Assembly: GCF_004217545.1 (NCBI RefSeq)
Contig: NZ_SHKY01000001.1
Location: forward strand, 3,472,001-3,536,000
Direction of reading: 5' to 3'
Source of the DNA: Krasilnikovia cinnamomea
Lineage (GTDB): Bacteria > Actinomycetota > Actinomycetes > Mycobacteriales > Micromonosporaceae
DNA: 64,000 nucleotides
How positions within the stretch are numbered: position 1 is the stretch's first letter; the number at the start of each line of letters is the position of its first letter. The position numbers and the translations under genes are program-made. Of the stretch, positions 36,073-43,237 are shown piece by piece. The notes beneath the pieces are model-generated. The model worked only from the letters and a program-made list of their open reading frames with translations, was not told the DNA's origin and did no database searches.

Positions 36073-36584
36073 CCGCGCTCGCGGCGGGATCGGCTGCTTC
36101 GGGACGGGCTGCTTCGGGACCGGCCGCGCCCGCGCTGCGCTGGTCGCATGTCGCGCTCAACTGCGCCGACCAGAAAGTCACCGAAGAGTTCTACGCGCGC
36201 TGGTTTGGTTTCGAGCGGGCCAGGGTGGTCGAGCTGGACGGGGGCGCGGAGATCATCTTCCTCCGTCAGGGCGACGTCTACCTGGAGCTGTTCGCGACCA
36301 CCGATGCCACCCCGTTCGCGGTGAGCGCGGACGGCCCGGCGTACCACGGGATCGCCCGGCACCTGGCGTTCCAGACCGACGATCTGGACGCGTTCCTGGA
36401 GCGGGTGGGTGACGCCATCCCGGTGTCGCTGGGGCCGCTGAAATTCGACAGTTTCATCGCGGGCTGGCACAGCGTCTGGCTCACCGACCCCGACGGCGTG
36501 ATTGTCGAGGTCAGCCAGGGGTACCGCGACGCCGACCCGGCCGACCTGCTGGCCGCGCACGTCCATTCCGGACCGAGCGCATAA
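36069..36584 (+). CDS. VOC-superfamily (glyoxalase/dioxygenase-like) protein
   Basis: This 171-residue protein has two beta-alpha-beta-beta-beta modules of the vicinal oxygen chelate fold after an Ala/Ser-rich N-terminus of about 18 residues. The metal-ligand positions are plausible at His in WSHVALNCADQ, Glu in VYLELFATTD, His in ARHLAFQTDD and Glu in DPDGVIVEVSQGY. Members include glyoxalase I and ring-cleaving dioxygenases. GTG start, coupled to the DJ-1 gene; last gene of the tight part of operon A. Confidence 0.85.
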   Translation: MTALAAGSAASGRAASGPAAPALRWSHVALNCADQKVTEEFYARWFGFERARVVELDGGAEIIFLRQGDVYLELFATTDATPFAVSADGPAYHGIARHLAFQTDDLDAFLERVGDAIPVSLGPLKFDSFIAGWHSVWLTDPDGVIVEVSQGYRDADPADLLAAHVHSGPSA

Positions 36585-36648
36585 GACGGATGTCACATCA
36601 CCGAGCTAGCCTGCGCGGTACACATCAGACGAGCGGGGGGAACCCACG

Positions 36649-37674
36649 TTGAGATACCGCACACTAGGCCGTACCGGTCTGCGGGTGTCCGAGATGTTCC
36701 TCGGCACGATGACCTTCGGCACGGACTGGGGCTGGGGCGCGCCGCTCGACGAATGCCGCAAGCTGTACACGGCATTCGTCGAGGCCGGCGGCAACGTCAT
36801 CGACACCGCCGACAAGTACACCGAGGGCGAGAGCGAACGCATCGTCGGTGAACTGATCAAGCAGGACCGCGACCGGATGGTCGTGGCGACCAAGTACACG
36901 CTCTCGTCCGACGGCACCGACCCGAACGCGTCCGGCAACCACCGCAAGAACCTGACCCGGGCGATCGAGTCCAGCCTCACCCGGCTGGCCACGGACCGGA
37001 TCGACCTGCTCTGGGTGCACATCTGGGACCCGGCCACGCCGATCGAGGAGACGATGCGCGCGCTGGACGACGCCGTCCGCGCCGGCAAGATCCTCTACGT
37101 GGGCATCTCGGACACCCCGGCCTGGGTGATCTCCCGCGCCAACACGCTCGCCGACTGGCGGGGCTGGACCCCGTTCGCCGGGGTGCAGCTGCCGTACAGC
37201 CTGGTGCAGCGCGACGCGGAGCGGGAGCTGCTGCCGATGGCGGAGGCGATGGGGCTGTCCGTGGCCGCCTGGTCGCCGCTGGCCCGGGGCGTGCTGTCCG
37301 GCAAGTTCACCCGGTCCACCCCGACAACGCAGCACACCCGGGTCCGGGCCGAGGATATCGACGAGCGGGAGCTGGCGATCGCGCGGACGGTCGACGCCGT
37401 CGCCGACGAGCTGGGCGCCAGCTCGTCGCAGGTGGCACTGGCCTGGTTGAGGGCCGGCCGGCCCAACCTGCACGTGGTCCTGGGCGCCCGCCGCCTGGAG
37501 CAGCTGACCGACAACCTCGGCGCGGCCGAGCTGGAGCTGCCGGAGGACGCGATCCGCCGGCTGGACGAGGCGAGCGCGATCGAGCTGGGCTTCCCCGCCG
37601 ACTTCATCAGCTCGATGGGCGGGTTCACCTACGGCCCGGTCGGCGAGCGCGTCGACTTCACCGACCGCGCCTGA
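36649..37674 (+). CDS. Aldo/keto reductase
   Basis: This 341-residue (alpha/beta)8-barrel NADPH oxidoreductase has the catalytic set visible: Asp/Tyr in IDTADKYTEGESER, Lys in MVVATKYTL and His in DLLWVHIWDP. The C-terminal cofactor part is VVLGARRLEQLTDNLGA. The start is TTG at 36649 after GGGGGGA. It follows operon A by 64 bases and could be transcribed with it or from its own promoter. It would reduce an aldehyde or ketone. Confidence 0.9.
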   Translation: MRYRTLGRTGLRVSEMFLGTMTFGTDWGWGAPLDECRKLYTAFVEAGGNVIDTADKYTEGESERIVGELIKQDRDRMVVATKYTLSSDGTDPNASGNHRKNLTRAIESSLTRLATDRIDLLWVHIWDPATPIEETMRALDDAVRAGKILYVGISDTPAWVISRANTLADWRGWTPFAGVQLPYSLVQRDAERELLPMAEAMGLSVAAWSPLARGVLSGKFTRSTPTTQHTRVRAEDIDERELAIARTVDAVADELGASSSQVALAWLRAGRPNLHVVLGARRLEQLTDNLGAAELELPEDAIRRLDEASAIELGFPADFISSMGGFTYGPVGERVDFTDRA

Positions 37675-38041
37675 CACCGAGGTGGTCGGCAGGTGGACTG
37701 ACGCCGGCGCTGACGTTCACGGCGAGCGCTGCCGCTCACGGCGCCGGATCCGAGTGATCCGGCGCCGTCGGCGTTCTGCTGCCGCCCGGCTTCGCTGACG
37801 CCCGGCCGTCACGGTCGACACCGCCTGCTCGTCGTCGCTGCCGCCCGGCTTCGCTGAGCTGCCCCGTGACCGAGCTGCCGCCTGACCCAGCTGCCGCCTG
37901 ACCGAGCTGCCCCCTGACCGAGCTGCCGCCTGACCGAGCTGCCGCACGGCCGGCACTGAGCGGCGCCGCCCCTGCCCGGCGCTGCTGAGCTGCCGATGCC
38001 CAGCGGTCAGGTCAACGGCTGCCAGCGTGCCCCGGCAGCCA
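37675..38041. other. Repeat-rich intergenic region
   Basis: 367 bases between the aldo/keto reductase and the IS701-like gene (whose 3' end is at 38042) hold no gene. They contain a short GC-rich inverted repeat near 37740-37765 (CGGCGCCGGATC with GATCCGGCGCCG), a duplicated GCTGCCGCCCGGCTTCGCTGA (about 37780 and 37838), and the 16-bp tandem array at 37867-37946. Confidence 0.6.
37867..37946. repeat. 16-bp tandem repeat, five copies
   Basis: The unit TGACCGAGCTGCCGCC repeats five times head to tail (37867, 37883, 37899, 37915, 37931), with single-base changes in copies 2, 3 and 5. A partial unit precedes it. It lies between the stop of the reductase gene and the stop of the converging transposase-like gene. 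No coding frame uses it convincingly. Confidence 0.85.
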
Positions 38042-39286
38042 TCAGGACGCAACGTACTCCAGGCGATCCTCGTCACTGGGGCACTTCGTGCCGGTCCGTT
38101 CCGAGATCACGTCGTAGGTGTATGCCGCACTGCACAGGGCGACGTGGTGGTGCCAGCCGGCGAACGTACGGCCCTCGTAGTCGCGCAGGCCGTACCGGTC
38201 GGCGAACGCCTCCAGCCGCGGGCCCGCCTGCAACCGGATCTTGGCGAGCGAGACCAGGTCGGACAGCGGGCGGTCGACCATGTTGGTGAGCCAGAAGCCG
38301 CGCGGCCGGGCCTTGCCGAGCGGCCACTCGCACAGCAGCATGCGCTGTGGTGCGGGACCGTGTGCCCGCCCCGCGACCCCGTCGGACAGGGTCGCCCGGA
38401 CGGGCAGCTGGAGGAACTGCGAACGCAGCCCAGTGGCGCCCTCGTGTCGCCACTCGACTGTCTCGCGGGGCAGGTTCCAGGTACGGGCGATCAGGTCGCT
38501 GACGGTCAGGTGCCACGGCAGAGTCTGCGTGTCGCCGAGGCTGGCCATCTGCGGCCGGGGGGTGCGGTTGCCGGTGGTCTCGTACCAAACCCGCTGGGTG
38601 GGGCTGACGTGCACCAGGTACGGCTGGCGACGCTGCTCGAGGCCGGCCAGGAACGGTTCGATGTTGGTGCGGTTGGCCGTGTCGACGACCACCGGCGCGG
38701 ACGGCAGGCCCCACTCGAGCGCCATGTCGTCCAGCACCTCGACCTGGTACTGCCAGTACGGCCGGGGCAGTTCGTGGTTCGGCATCCGCGCCCTGGTCCG
38801 GCGCTCGGCGTCGCGGCCCCACGCCTCGGGGACCATCAGCCGCCAGTTGATCGGGACCGTCAGGTCCTCGTCGGTGAGGGTGACCGTGATGGCGAGCTGG
38901 CAGTTGGACACCCGCCCGAGCGTGTGCACGTACTGCCGCTCCACGGCCGCCGAGTAGCGGCCGTGCTTCGGGAAGTGCACCTCCTCGATCACGTACGCGG
39001 AGGGCTTGAGGTGCTGCACCAGCCGCTCGAAGAGCCGCCGGCGGATCGGCTCCGGGTCCCACGGGCTCTGGTTGATGAACTGTTGCAGGGACTGTTCGCT
39101 GCGGCCGGGCGCGGTCTCCACGAGCCGGCGGATGGACTTGCGGCCCGAGCAGTTGAGCAGGCCGTACAGGTACGTCTCAGCGGCGTTGCGCTGGTCCGTA
39201 CGGCCGAGCGAGGCGAAGACGTCTCCGCAGAAACTGCGGAAGTCCTCCTCGCTCCATTGTGATCTTGTGGTGATGGGTTCAGTCAC
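38042..39286 (-). CDS. IS701-type (DDE_5) transposase-like protein, probably catalytically dead
   Basis: The 414-residue protein aligns by motif with IS701-family transposases: QQFINQSPWDPEPIRRRL, RQYVHTLGRVSNCQLAITVTL, and a VVVDTANRTN strand. Active members have DDT-F-KKG for the first catalytic Asp. Here residues 101-108 read EEVHFPKH, so the Asp is gone. No terminal inverted repeats or target duplication were seen around the gene. Codon use matches the neighbours. I read it as a domesticated, possibly regulatory protein. The start is GTG 39286 after GGGGGGAG. Confidence 0.75.
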   Translation of the reverse strand: MTEPITTRSQWSEEDFRSFCGDVFASLGRTDQRNAAETYLYGLLNCSGRKSIRRLVETAPGRSEQSLQQFINQSPWDPEPIRRRLFERLVQHLKPSAYVIEEVHFPKHGRYSAAVERQYVHTLGRVSNCQLAITVTLTDEDLTVPINWRLMVPEAWGRDAERRTRARMPNHELPRPYWQYQVEVLDDMALEWGLPSAPVVVDTANRTNIEPFLAGLEQRRQPYLVHVSPTQRVWYETTGNRTPRPQMASLGDTQTLPWHLTVSDLIARTWNLPRETVEWRHEGATGLRSQFLQLPVRATLSDGVAGRAHGPAPQRMLLCEWPLGKARPRGFWLTNMVDRPLSDLVSLAKIRLQAGPRLEAFADRYGLRDYEGRTFAGWHHHVALCSAAYTYDVISERTGTKCPSDEDRLEYVAS

Positions 39287-39634
39287 CTGGTACTCCCCCC
39301 GTTGTGCGGCGCTCCTCTGTAGACCGATCTCCATTATGGATTGAAGCAAGTGGTTGGGATATCGCCTACTCGACGTAGTGCGACCTTTCTTTTGGACTAC
39401 CGCCTGGTACCGGTTCCCAGTGCGTTCACATACGGCGTATATGGCGGTAGGAAATGAGGGTCGGCGTGGTCTCGGCCCATGAGTCCGGATTGGGTGGCTT
39501 CGGCGGCCGACCGGTGATCCACCTGGGTGCCCGCAGGTACCCTGACGATGCGGAATGCATTACGCCGCAACGGATTTCGGGTGATGGACGCCACACTGTC
39601 GCCCTTTTGGGCAGACCTTAAAATCGGCTGTTCG

Positions 39635-39660
39635 GCCGAACGACGGATCGGTCGTTCGGC
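39635..39660. promoter_or_regulatory. Perfect 10-bp inverted repeat
   Basis: GCCGAACGAC and GTCGTTCGGC are separated by six bases. There is no T-tract, so an operator is more likely than a terminator. A related partial half site (CTGTTCGGCCGAAC) overlaps on the left. Confidence 0.5.
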
Positions 39661-39890
39661 TCTACCGTGACTCCGTGTGGTCAGCCGATATACCCGTCGG
39701 GTGGACCCATAAATGGCTATTCCCTGCTAATGAAAGCGGCTTGTAAATTTCTTTGATACATCAATTATCCCTGGTAGCCGCATCGTATTCGGAAAGATTC
39801 CGAGCCGCTTCCGAAGTGCTGGAGATCCGATCATTCAAGCTGATCACGGTGTTGCGGACAGGGCGTGCGACCTGACGCACTGTGCCGCTC

Positions 39891-39902
39891 GACTTGACGC
39901 AG
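39891..39902 (+). promoter_or_regulatory. GACTTGACG(C)AG box upstream of operon D
   Basis: It matches 11 of 12 bases of the box shared with operons A, B and C, 195 bases before the GTG of the TrxR-like gene. The TTGACG-N18 promoter that follows the box in A-C is not present at the same spacing here, so the link is weaker. Confidence 0.45.
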
Positions 39903-40096
39903 TACGGCACCGCGGTATCGGCGGGCGGGTGGCGGTGCGCGCGGGTGTGTCAGGCTCGGCGAGTGCTATCGGTCGGGGGCCTATCACCATGCGTAGTCTC
40001 CGGTCGCGCGCCCGCGCGTCCCGTGTGGCCTGTCGTGGCCCGCCGTCCCGACCGGCCGGACCCGGGATGTCCCGGTGACTGTGGAGGGAAAATCCT

Positions 40097-41041
40097 GTGA
40101 CCACCAACGAGCCCGCCTCCGGAACCAGCGCGGACGCGATCGTCGTCGGCGGCGGCCCGGCCGGACTGTCGGCCGCGCTCTATCTGGCCCGCTACAACCG
40201 CACCGTGCTGGTGTTCGACACCGGGCACGGGCGGTCCACCCATCATCAGAAGAACCGCAACTACCTCGGTTTTCCCGACGGCATCGCCACGATCGGCCTG
40301 CGCGAACTGGCCCGTCAGCAGCTCGCGCCGTACGAGCAGATCAAGATCGTGCACCACGTGATCAGCCGGATCAGCGGCGACGGCGAGTCCGGTTTCACCG
40401 CGCAGGGCCAGGGTGACCACCGCTGGCACGCTCGGGTGGTCGTGCTGGCCACCGGCGTACTCGACCACTTCCCGCACTTCCCCGGCTGGGAGTCGTACGT
40501 CGGCCGGAGCATGTTCTGGTGCATCACCTGCGACGGCTACGAGAACCGCGGGCGCAGCATCCTGGTCGTCGGGCACACCGACGCCGCCGCCGGTGAGGCG
40601 ATGCAGCTGCACAGCCTGACCGACCGGGTCCAGCTGCTGACCAACAGCCACGCCGACGAGATCAGCCCCAAGTTCCGCAAGCGGCTCGACAACGCGAACA
40701 TCCCGGTGATCGACGACCACATCCACGAGGTCGAGGGCGACGACGGGATGATGACCGCGGTCAACACTCGCGGCGGCCTGCGCATCGAGCTGGACTCGCT
40801 GTTCAGCATCCAGGGCGCGACCCCGGAGACGAAACTCGCCCAGCAGCTCGGCGTACGCCTCGCCCCCAGCGGCTGGATCGACGTCGACACGGAACAGAAG
40901 ACCTCGGTGCCCGGCGTGTACGCCGCGGGCGACGTCACCGCCCTGCACTCGCACCAGGTCACCGCGGCCGTGCACGAGGGCGCCCAGGCGGCCTCGGCCG
41001 CCAACTACTTCCTGTACCCACCCGAGCTCAAGGCTGACTGA
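40097..41041 (+). CDS. Thioredoxin-reductase-like FAD/NAD(P) oxidoreductase
   Basis: This 314-residue flavoprotein has two nucleotide-binding motifs, VVGGGPAGLSAALYLARY (about 15-32) and SILVVGHTDAAAGEA (about 155-168). The redox-active segment is FWCITCDGYENR, with CxxC as in thioredoxin reductases but an unusual ITC. The C-terminal FAD motif is SVPGVYAAGDVTALHSHQV. It would reduce a disulfide or thiol partner. The GTG start follows GGAGGG. It precedes the UBP zinc finger by 25 bases; the pair is seen together in actinobacteria. Confidence 0.87.
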   Translation: MTTNEPASGTSADAIVVGGGPAGLSAALYLARYNRTVLVFDTGHGRSTHHQKNRNYLGFPDGIATIGLRELARQQLAPYEQIKIVHHVISRISGDGESGFTAQGQGDHRWHARVVVLATGVLDHFPHFPGWESYVGRSMFWCITCDGYENRGRSILVVGHTDAAAGEAMQLHSLTDRVQLLTNSHADEISPKFRKRLDNANIPVIDDHIHEVEGDDGMMTAVNTRGGLRIELDSLFSIQGATPETKLAQQLGVRLAPSGWIDVDTEQKTSVPGVYAAGDVTALHSHQVTAAVHEGAQAASAANYFLYPPELKAD

Positions 41042-41066
41042 CCCGCCCCGCGAAAGGACCGTCGAG

Positions 41067-41387
41067 ATGAGCACGTGGATCGTGGTCGGGGATGCCGAGG
41101 GCAACCCGACCGGCAAGTCCTGCACGCACCTGGAGGGCCTGGGCGAGGTCACGCCCAGCACCAGCTACGGCTGCGAGGACTGCCTGCGTGAGGGCACCCG
41201 CTGGGTGCATCTGCGCGAATGTCTGAACTGCGGCCACGTCGGCTGCTGCGACAACTCGCCGCGCCGGCACGCCACCGCGCACTGGCGCAGGACCCAGCAC
41301 GCGCTGGTCCGCTCCATGGAGCCGGGCGAGGACTGGGGCTGGTGCTACCCCGACTCGCTGTTCCTGCTTCCGGAGGAGCTCGCGTGA
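41067..41387 (+). CDS. UBP-type zinc finger protein
   Basis: This 106-residue stand-alone zf-UBP domain has paired Cys/His ligands: SCTHLEGL, CEDCLREG, LRECLNCGHVGCCDNSPRRHA and HWRRTQHAL, ending in WCYPDSLFLL. In eukaryotes this domain binds the C-terminus of ubiquitin. In actinobacteria it occurs as a small protein beside flavoprotein reductases, with unknown partner. It may be a redox-sensitive zinc protein, judging from its neighbours. The stop overlaps the GTG of the peroxidase gene by four bases. Confidence 0.87.
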   Translation: MSTWIVVGDAEGNPTGKSCTHLEGLGEVTPSTSYGCEDCLREGTRWVHLRECLNCGHVGCCDNSPRRHATAHWRRTQHALVRSMEPGEDWGWCYPDSLFLLPEELA

Positions 41388-42766
41388 CGGCAACCGCGTC
41401 CGAGCGCCGTACCGTCCGCGACCACTGCCTCGCCCCGGGACGCCTGGTCGACGCGCCGTCCGCGGGCGCCCGCTACGGGCGGCTCTTCCCGGGTCTAGAC
41501 CCGCTGGCCGCCGACCCGGACGCCCTGTACGCGGCGGGCACCCCCGGCGGCATCTGCGACGCCTCGCACTTCCCGACCCGGGGGATGCTCAGCGGACACT
41601 CCGCCGACGACGCCAACGAGGCGGCCGGCTGGCCGTTCTTCGGGCAGTTCGTCGCGCACGACATCACCGCGGACCGGTCGCCGGTCGGGGTGCGGGCCGA
41701 CGTGGTCGCGCTGCGCAACGCCCGCTCACCCCGGCTGAACCTGGAGATGGTGCACGCCGAGGGCCCGGTCGGCACGCCGTTCCTGTACGACGCCCAGGAC
41801 ACGGCCAAGCTGCTCACCAGCGCCGACGGCTTCGACCTGCCGCGCAACTGGCAGGGCACCGCGCTGATCGGCGACCCGCGCAACGATGTGCACACGTTCG
41901 TCGCCCACCTGCACCTGGCGTTCCTGCACGCGCACAACCGGCTGGTGGACCGGCTGCGTGAGGACGGGGTCGGCGAGGACGATCTCTTCGACGAGGCGCG
42001 GCGCTCCCTGACGTGGCACTACCAGTGGATCGTGGTGCACGACTTCCTGCCCCGGCTGGTCGGGCCCGAGCTGGTCCGCGAGATCCTCGACGACGGCGCG
42101 CGCTACTTCTCGCCGGGCGTGGGGGAGGCGTACATCCCGCTGGAGTTCGCCGACGCGGCCTACCGCTACGGCCACGGCCAGATCCGGCACCGCTACCGGA
42201 TGCAGCCCGACGGGACCTTCTACCCGCTGTTCCCCGACCTGTTCGGGCACGGGCCGATCCCGCCCGAGCACCGGCTGGACTGGGCGCAGGTGTTCGACCT
42301 GCCCGGCGAGCCGCCCGCGCAGCGCGCCAAGCGCCTCGACGGTGGGTTGCCGGCCAGCCTGATCGCCCTGCCCCGCGAGGTGACCGGCGACGTGCCGGTG
42401 GACGCGTACCGCTCGCTGGCGGTCCGTGACCTGCTGCGCGGGCAGGCCACCGCGCTGCCCGCCGGTGAGGCGGTCGCCGAGCTGCTCGGCGAGAAGCCGC
42501 TGAGCCGCGAGGAGGCCGGGCCAGAGTGGGGTGGCGCCACCCCACTCTGGCTGTACGTGCTCAAGGAGGCCCAGCACCGGGCCCGTGGGGACCGGCTCGG
42601 GCCGGTCGGCGGCCGGATCGTGGCCGAGGTCCTCATCGGACTGCTGCGCGCCGACGCCGACGCCTACCTGACCGTCGACCCGGACTGGCGTCCGACGCTG
42701 CCCAGCGCCGGACCGGACTTCACCCTGGTGGATCTGCTGATGCTCGGCCGCGCACCCGGCGCCTGA
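41384..42766 (+). CDS. Animal-type heme peroxidase family protein
   Basis: This 460-residue protein is of the peroxidase/cyclooxygenase superfamily. The distal His lies in FFGQFVAHDIT (about residue 91) with the HDxT pattern. The helix LHLAFLHAHNRLVDRL and the proximal His region YRYGHGQIRHRYRM (about 260-273) are present. No signal peptide. It oxidises a substrate with peroxide. The GTG start is coupled to the UBP gene. A perfect 32-bp palindrome inside the gene (42520-42551) encodes PEWGGATPLW near residue 384. Confidence 0.88.
   Translation: MTATASERRTVRDHCLAPGRLVDAPSAGARYGRLFPGLDPLAADPDALYAAGTPGGICDASHFPTRGMLSGHSADDANEAAGWPFFGQFVAHDITADRSPVGVRADVVALRNARSPRLNLEMVHAEGPVGTPFLYDAQDTAKLLTSADGFDLPRNWQGTALIGDPRNDVHTFVAHLHLAFLHAHNRLVDRLREDGVGEDDLFDEARRSLTWHYQWIVVHDFLPRLVGPELVREILDDGARYFSPGVGEAYIPLEFADAAYRYGHGQIRHRYRMQPDGTFYPLFPDLFGHGPIPPEHRLDWAQVFDLPGEPPAQRAKRLDGGLPASLIALPREVTGDVPVDAYRSLAVRDLLRGQATALPAGEAVAELLGEKPLSREEAGPEWGGATPLWLYVLKEAQHRARGDRLGPVGGRIVAEVLIGLLRADADAYLTVDPDWRPTLPSAGPDFTLVDLLMLGRAPGA
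42520..42551. repeat. Perfect 32-bp palindrome inside the peroxidase gene
   Basis: GCCAGAGTGGGGTGGC is followed directly by its exact reverse complement, with no loop. It is read through in frame by the peroxidase gene. Confidence 0.9.
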
Positions 42767-42784
42767 TCGACCGGCTCCCCCGAA

Positions 42785-42814
42785 GCGGGTCGCGGCCTCC
42801 GGGCCGCGGCCCGC
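42785..42814 (+). terminator. Terminator after the heme peroxidase gene
   Basis: Stem of 13 bp (GCGGG-t-CGCGGCC with its complement, one G-T pair) and a four-base TCCG loop, starting 19 bases after the stop. There is only a short pyrimidine run afterwards. Confidence 0.65.
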
Positions 42815-42820
42815 TCTTCC

Positions 42821-42880
42821 GTCGCCGTATGACGGCAAACCCCCGGCCGTCTCGCCGCGGGTTTGCCGTCATACGGCGAC
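42821..42880. repeat. 22-bp perfect inverted repeat with 16-base loop
   Basis: GTCGCCGTATGACGGCAAACCC (first 20: GTCGCCGTATGACGGCAAAC) pairs without mismatch with 42859-42880. There is no T-tract. It is much longer than needed for termination and may be a mobile palindromic unit or a protein-binding structure. Confidence 0.85.
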
Positions 42881-42896
42881 GGTGGGCCTGCCCGCA

Positions 42897-42941
42897 ATCT
42901 TGAAGAATCCGGGTCAGGAGCTGACCAGACCTCTTCAAGAT
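42897..42941. repeat. Imperfect hairpin related to the one at 28074-28132
   Basis: ATCTTGAAG pairs with CTTCAAGAT and the inner GGTCAG pairs with CTGACC around GAG. The left arm ATCTTGAAGAATCCGGGTC differs from that at 28.08 kb in only three positions, so both belong to one dispersed palindromic family. Confidence 0.7.
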
Positions 42942-43081
42942 CCGGCGATACCCCGCTTCGCGCGAACGGCGGCGCGCCACCCGCTGCGTCGTCGACGGCA
43001 CTCCCGACCGCCGCGGCGGTCGGGACGGCCGCGAAGTGGCCCGCAGAAAATGTGGACTTGGAGGCCGCGAACTGCGCGGCG

Positions 43082-43169
43082 GACTTGACGAAAATGGTCG
43101 GCGGATCACGCGGCGAAGGACCGTCCACAGCGAACTCCGTTGACGCTGTCGAAGGCCGCTGGCGACGAT
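43082..43169 (+). promoter_or_regulatory. Composite promoter of operon B (GACTTGACGAAA box plus TTGACG-N18-GACGAT)
   Basis: The box GACTTGACGAAA starts at 43082. Its TTGACG (43085-43090) is 55 bp upstream of the second TTGACG (43140-43145), which is followed by 18 bases and GACGAT (43164-43169). Same layout as at operons A and C; 69 bases before the ATG of the epimerase gene. Confidence 0.65.
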
Positions 43170-43237
43170 ACATCCCTACCGTTCGCCAAATCCGGCAAGG
43201 CCGCCACGTCAGCTTGCTGCCTCAGGGAGGGTCGATC

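Larger units (their letters stand above)
39287..40096. other. 810-base gene-free region upstream of operon D
   Basis: No gene is supported. GC content falls markedly between about 39580 and 39840. It holds a perfect 10-bp inverted repeat (39635-39660) and a GACTTGACGCAG box at 39891-39902. Long 5' regulatory DNA of this type is unusual for this window and may contain promoters for both flanking genes. Confidence 0.6.
42767..43081. other. Intergenic hairpin cluster
   Basis: Between the peroxidase stop and the operon B promoter I see three large inverted repeats, listed separately, and no gene. A partial copy of the regulatory box (GGACTTGGAGG) lies at about 43051. Confidence 0.6.

Noticed and set aside
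37867..37946. CRISPR array
   Set aside because: The repeats are contiguous 16-bp units with no spacers, and no cas genes are in the window.
42863..43237. Extension of the AGE epimerase frame 125 codons upstream
   Set aside because: It would run through the hairpin at 42897 and the composite promoter. GC3 bias disappears there, and ATG 43238 has a strong ribosome site.
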